DNA from: Rugosimonospora acidiphila | GTDB taxonomy: Bacteria > Actinomycetota > Actinomycetes > Mycobacteriales > Micromonosporaceae | DNA length: 52,150 nucleotides | Direction: 5' to 3' | Assembly: GCF_039543385.1 (NCBI RefSeq) | Contig: NZ_BAABJQ010000048.1 | Span: 1 to 52,150, forward strand | Part shown: positions 49,973 through 52,150 of the stretch, piece by piece | How the letters are laid out: the number at the start of each line of letters is the position of its first letter | How positions within the stretch are numbered: position 1 is the first letter of the stretch | Notes under the pieces: generated by a model | The model's database searches: none | What the model was told of the DNA's origin: nothing | Seen by the model: the letters and a program-made list of their open reading frames with translations, nothing else | Program-made: the position numbers and the translations under genes

Positions 49973-51508
49973 TCAGACGGCCGCGGATGCCCGGCTCTGG
50001 TCGGGTGCCGTCGCGGGGACCTCGGCCGGCCGGTGGTCCCCGGCGGCGAAGGCGACCACCACCACGAGCAGGGCCGAGCCGGCGAACGCGGCGAGCAGCG
50101 GAAGCACCGAACCGAGCTGCGGGTGCCACGAGCCGGAGAACGGGTTGAGCGGCGCGGCGACGCCGGCCCGGAACCGCGTCATCACCCGGGACAGCGCGTA
50201 CACGTTCAACACGGTGGCACCCGCGCCCAGCGCGGCCGGGTAGCCCCACGCCCAGCGGCGGCCGGCGAGCCTGCGCTCGAAGCCGTTCGTGCTGGCCGCC
50301 GCGAGCACCACGCCGACCAGCGACGGCAACGCGTACCGGCCCTGGGAGAACCAGCCGATCTCGGGCAGGAAGTGCAGGTCCAGCACGACCAGCATGGCGA
50401 GGCAGACCGCCAGGAGCGCGACCAGTACCGCGCCGAACCGCAGCCTCGCGTACCGCAGGCACGGCACCACCAGCGCGGCCATCAGCAGGTACCAGGCGGC
50501 GATCACGTACGTCGGCACGTGGGTCTCGCCGTAGTCGAACTCGCCGACGATCTGACGGACGAAGAACGGGATCCGCTGCGAGGCGATCTCGTGCAGTTCC
50601 TGGCCCAGCGACAGGTGCAGGGCCGCTCGCGCGTTGGTGGCGATGTTGGCGAACCCCGAATACTCCAGCCACCCGGCCGCGAACACCAGGCCGACCGCCC
50701 AGCAGACACCGAGGGCCCAGCGGAGGTCCCGGCGTCGCCACAGCGCGCCGATCCGGCCTCGGCGCGCCAGCAGCGCGCAGGCGACCACGTCGATCGCCAG
50801 CAGCGCCGGTCCGAGCTCGCGCAGGGTCAGCAGCAGCAGCGAGCCGGCGCACGCCATCACGAGCAGCCGCCGCACGGATCTGTCGTCCAGCCGCTCGTCG
50901 GGCGCGCGCACCAGGGCCAGCAGCGAGCTGAACACCAGGATGCCGGAGACGATCTCCAGGCCGTTCGGGTTGATCGAACTCGCCAGGTTCATCACCAGCG
51001 GGGTACACACGAGCATGATGCCGACCGGCAACAGCCGGCTGCCCATCCGCATGGCGGCGCCCACGGAGCACGCCAGCAGCAGGGCGGCCAACAGCACCGA
51101 TATCAGGCGAGCAAGGATGATTCCGGTCATGTCGGGCGCGACCAGCAACGGCAGGCCGACCGGCAGGTAGTAGATCGGGCTGTACGTCGCGGCCGCCGAC
51201 TGGGTGAGGATCTTGTGCCGGTCGGACGTCCACTGCTGGCAGCTCGCCGGCTTCGGCGGCAGGGGAGCCCAGGTGCAGTCCACGGTCGAGCCGCTCGGCA
51301 GCAGGCTGGCCGGGGCCAGGAAGGCCGGCGTGACGTCGCCGCGCCGGTTGACGATCGTCTTGTCGGTCGTGAGCTGCCCGGTGACCACCGCGTAGGCGCG
51401 AGCGACGTGGTCCTTCTCGTCATAGGTGCCGTTCGCGGGCAGGGCGATGGCCCATGCGGTGCCCATCAGGAAAAAAGCCGTCAATGACAGCCAGAACCAC
51501 CGTCGCAC
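49973..51508 (-). CDS. DUF2142 polytopic membrane protein
   Basis: The 511-residue protein begins with a membrane helix followed by the DUF2142 signature (NGTYDEKDHVARAYAVVTGQ) and a Cys-containing periplasmic loop (VDCTWAPLPPKPASCQQW). About 11 further helices include AATYSPIYYLPVGLPLLVA and INPNGLEIVSGILVFSSLLA. DUF2142 proteins occur in surface-polysaccharide loci and look GT-C-like, but their role is not established. I chose GTG 51508 because TACACT ends 6 nt before it (leaderless). A TTG start at 51529 would add seven residues. Confidence 0.82.
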   Translation of the reverse strand: MRRWFWLSLTAFFLMGTAWAIALPANGTYDEKDHVARAYAVVTGQLTTDKTIVNRRGDVTPAFLAPASLLPSGSTVDCTWAPLPPKPASCQQWTSDRHKILTQSAAATYSPIYYLPVGLPLLVAPDMTGIILARLISVLLAALLLACSVGAAMRMGSRLLPVGIMLVCTPLVMNLASSINPNGLEIVSGILVFSSLLALVRAPDERLDDRSVRRLLVMACAGSLLLLTLRELGPALLAIDVVACALLARRGRIGALWRRRDLRWALGVCWAVGLVFAAGWLEYSGFANIATNARAALHLSLGQELHEIASQRIPFFVRQIVGEFDYGETHVPTYVIAAWYLLMAALVVPCLRYARLRFGAVLVALLAVCLAMLVVLDLHFLPEIGWFSQGRYALPSLVGVVLAAASTNGFERRLAGRRWAWGYPAALGAGATVLNVYALSRVMTRFRAGVAAPLNPFSGSWHPQLGSVLPLLAAFAGSALLVVVVAFAAGDHRPAEVPATAPDQSRASAAV

Positions 51509-51514
51509 GCGTGC

Positions 51515-51520
51515 AGTGTA
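51515..51520 (-). promoter_or_regulatory. -10 box of a probable leaderless promoter
   Basis: On the minus strand TACACT ends 6 nt before GTG 51508. Confidence 0.5.
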
Positions 51521-51586
51521 CGTGCCCAATTTGGATGCTTCGCACGGATCGGGAAACTGAGAACTTCTTGCTAACCCTCGATAAAT

Positions 51587-51613
51587 CGTACGTTAACAGC
51601 GGGGAAACGTACG
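51587..51613. promoter_or_regulatory. Inverted repeat CGTACGTT-N11-AACGTACG, putative operator
   Basis: Perfect 8-bp arms (51587-51594, 51606-51613) lie in an AT-richer patch 79-105 bp upstream of the DUF2142 start. The flanking 51530-51822 interval has no other feature I can support. Confidence 0.45.
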
Positions 51614-51822
51614 GTTCGGTCACGACGATCCGACCGGGTTCCTCCAGGGAAAGGACTCTCCACAGAGGACGATGACGCGGCCGTGCCGTGGGACGGCGAT
51701 CGGGCGCGAACCCCGGGGGAGCGCGGCCGAGCCGGATCGTGGCGCGACCACACCCGCGAAGCACCCTGGGGCGCCCCGCGGGTCGTTGCCGGAAGCCGCG
51801 CCGGCGGTCGCCGCGAGCGGAG

Positions 51823-52113
51823 TTACGTGACCGGTCGCTTCATCGAATAGGTGAGGGCGTGCAGGCGCTGCGGCTGGCCGACGACCATCGCGGCGCGATC
51901 GTAGACCTGCCAGCCCTCCGCGCCCGCCCGGTTGAGGTGGGGCAGATCGTTGAAGCTCTCATCCGTACCCCAGGACTGCACGCCACCCGGGTAGTGGAAC
52001 GTGGCCCGCCAATCGAGGTACTTATCCATGCCCATGCTTCCGGTCGACCGGTACTCCAGCCGCGCGTACTCCCACTGCGTCACGGAGTCATTGTGCCGGA
52101 GGGCGCCAAACAT
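51823..52113 (-). CDS. Small DUF4177-like protein
   Basis: Up to 96 residues. The core WEYARLEYRS and LNRAGAEGWQVYDRAAMVVG resembles small DUF4177 proteins, which have a strand pattern and a conserved LNxxGxEGW motif but no known function. The start could be ATG 52113 or GTG 52083 (giving MTQWEY at the N-terminus). No ribosome binding site stands out for either. A large hairpin lies immediately upstream. Confidence 0.65.
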   Translation of the reverse strand: MFGALRHNDSVTQWEYARLEYRSTGSMGMDKYLDWRATFHYPGGVQSWGTDESFNDLPHLNRAGAEGWQVYDRAAMVVGQPQRLHALTYSMKRPVT

Positions 52114-52119
52114 CGCCGC

Positions 52120-52150
52120 GTGCGCGCGGGCCGGACCGGCCCGCGCGCAC
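52120..52150. terminator. Large hairpin at the window edge
   Basis: A perfect 15-bp inverted repeat (52120-52134 with 52136-52150) with one central base could terminate a gene outside the window. It also sets an upstream limit for the small gene. Confidence 0.5.

Noticed and set aside
1..52150. Search for tRNA, rRNA, CRISPR arrays, transposases, integrases and attachment sites
   Set aside because: None was recognised. Gene losses at 2.1-2.3 kb and 10.3-11.2 kb show no insertion-sequence ends.

Overview
The window is about 52 kb of very GC-rich DNA with G/C-ending codons, frequent GTG starts and many ATGA/GTGA stop-start overlaps. Secreted polysaccharide-degrading enzymes with CBM2 or CBM20 modules, XRE-DUF5753 regulators and a mycobacterial-type propane monooxygenase operon all point to a soil actinomycete. 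Micromonosporaceae is my best guess, but this is inferred from gene style and not from a marker gene. I saw no rRNA, tRNA, CRISPR array, transposase or prophage.

Regions. (1) 1-12.7 kb: a 5'-cut alpha-amylase with two CBM20 domains, a remnant of an NADH-dehydrogenase-like gene, an XRE regulator, an acetate kinase, a DUF3500 protein, a 2OG-Fe(II)-oxygenase-like protein, an HTH protein coupled to an alpha/beta hydrolase behind a striking repeated operator, a broken GH10 xylanase and an AA10 LPMO-CBM2. (2) 12.9-25.7 kb: a complete prm/mim diiron monooxygenase island. It holds an AcoR/MimR-type activator, a small protein, hydroxylase alpha, reductase, hydroxylase beta, coupling protein, amidohydrolase, DUF59 Fe-S assembly protein, zinc alcohol dehydrogenase and a dedicated GroEL, followed by an Nramp transporter. 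Propane or acetone (possibly phenol) would be hydroxylated and the alcohol oxidised. The chaperonin and DUF59 protein would help assemble the enzyme, and the activator probably acts at two GTCTCA-N3-TGAGAC palindromes. (3) 25.7-28.3 kb: a compact group of eukaryote-like sterol genes, namely a steroid 5-alpha-reductase homologue with every known catalytic and NADPH-contact residue, an NAD-dependent SDR, and a convergent ERG2/sigma-1-receptor homologue.

(4) 28.4-39.8 kb: a secreted PL3 pectate lyase with CBM2, then envelope-glycan genes: two GT-C-like or DUF2079 membrane proteins, a GT2, a GT4-like transferase, a methyltransferase, a UPF0104 membrane protein and a GT87 mannosyltransferase. (5) 40.1-45.5 kb: an atypical LuxR-type response regulator whose receiver has lost the acidic pair, a 658-residue fusion of an ECF-type sigma factor, a zinc-finger-like motif, a transmembrane helix and an extracytoplasmic GH128 glucanase, then an M20 peptidase and a GNAT acetyltransferase. 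(6) 45.8-52 kb: a GT2 plus an O-antigen-ligase/Wzy-like protein, an APH-fold kinase, a DUF2142 membrane protein and a small DUF4177-like protein.

The most promising leads are the sigma-GH128 transmembrane fusion, the 5-alpha-reductase/SDR/ERG2-like cassette, the paired operators of the monooxygenase island and the pseudo-receiver regulator. At least four genes look leaderless, with a TANNNT box 6-7 nt before the start codon. All family calls were made by eye from motifs; no database search was run.
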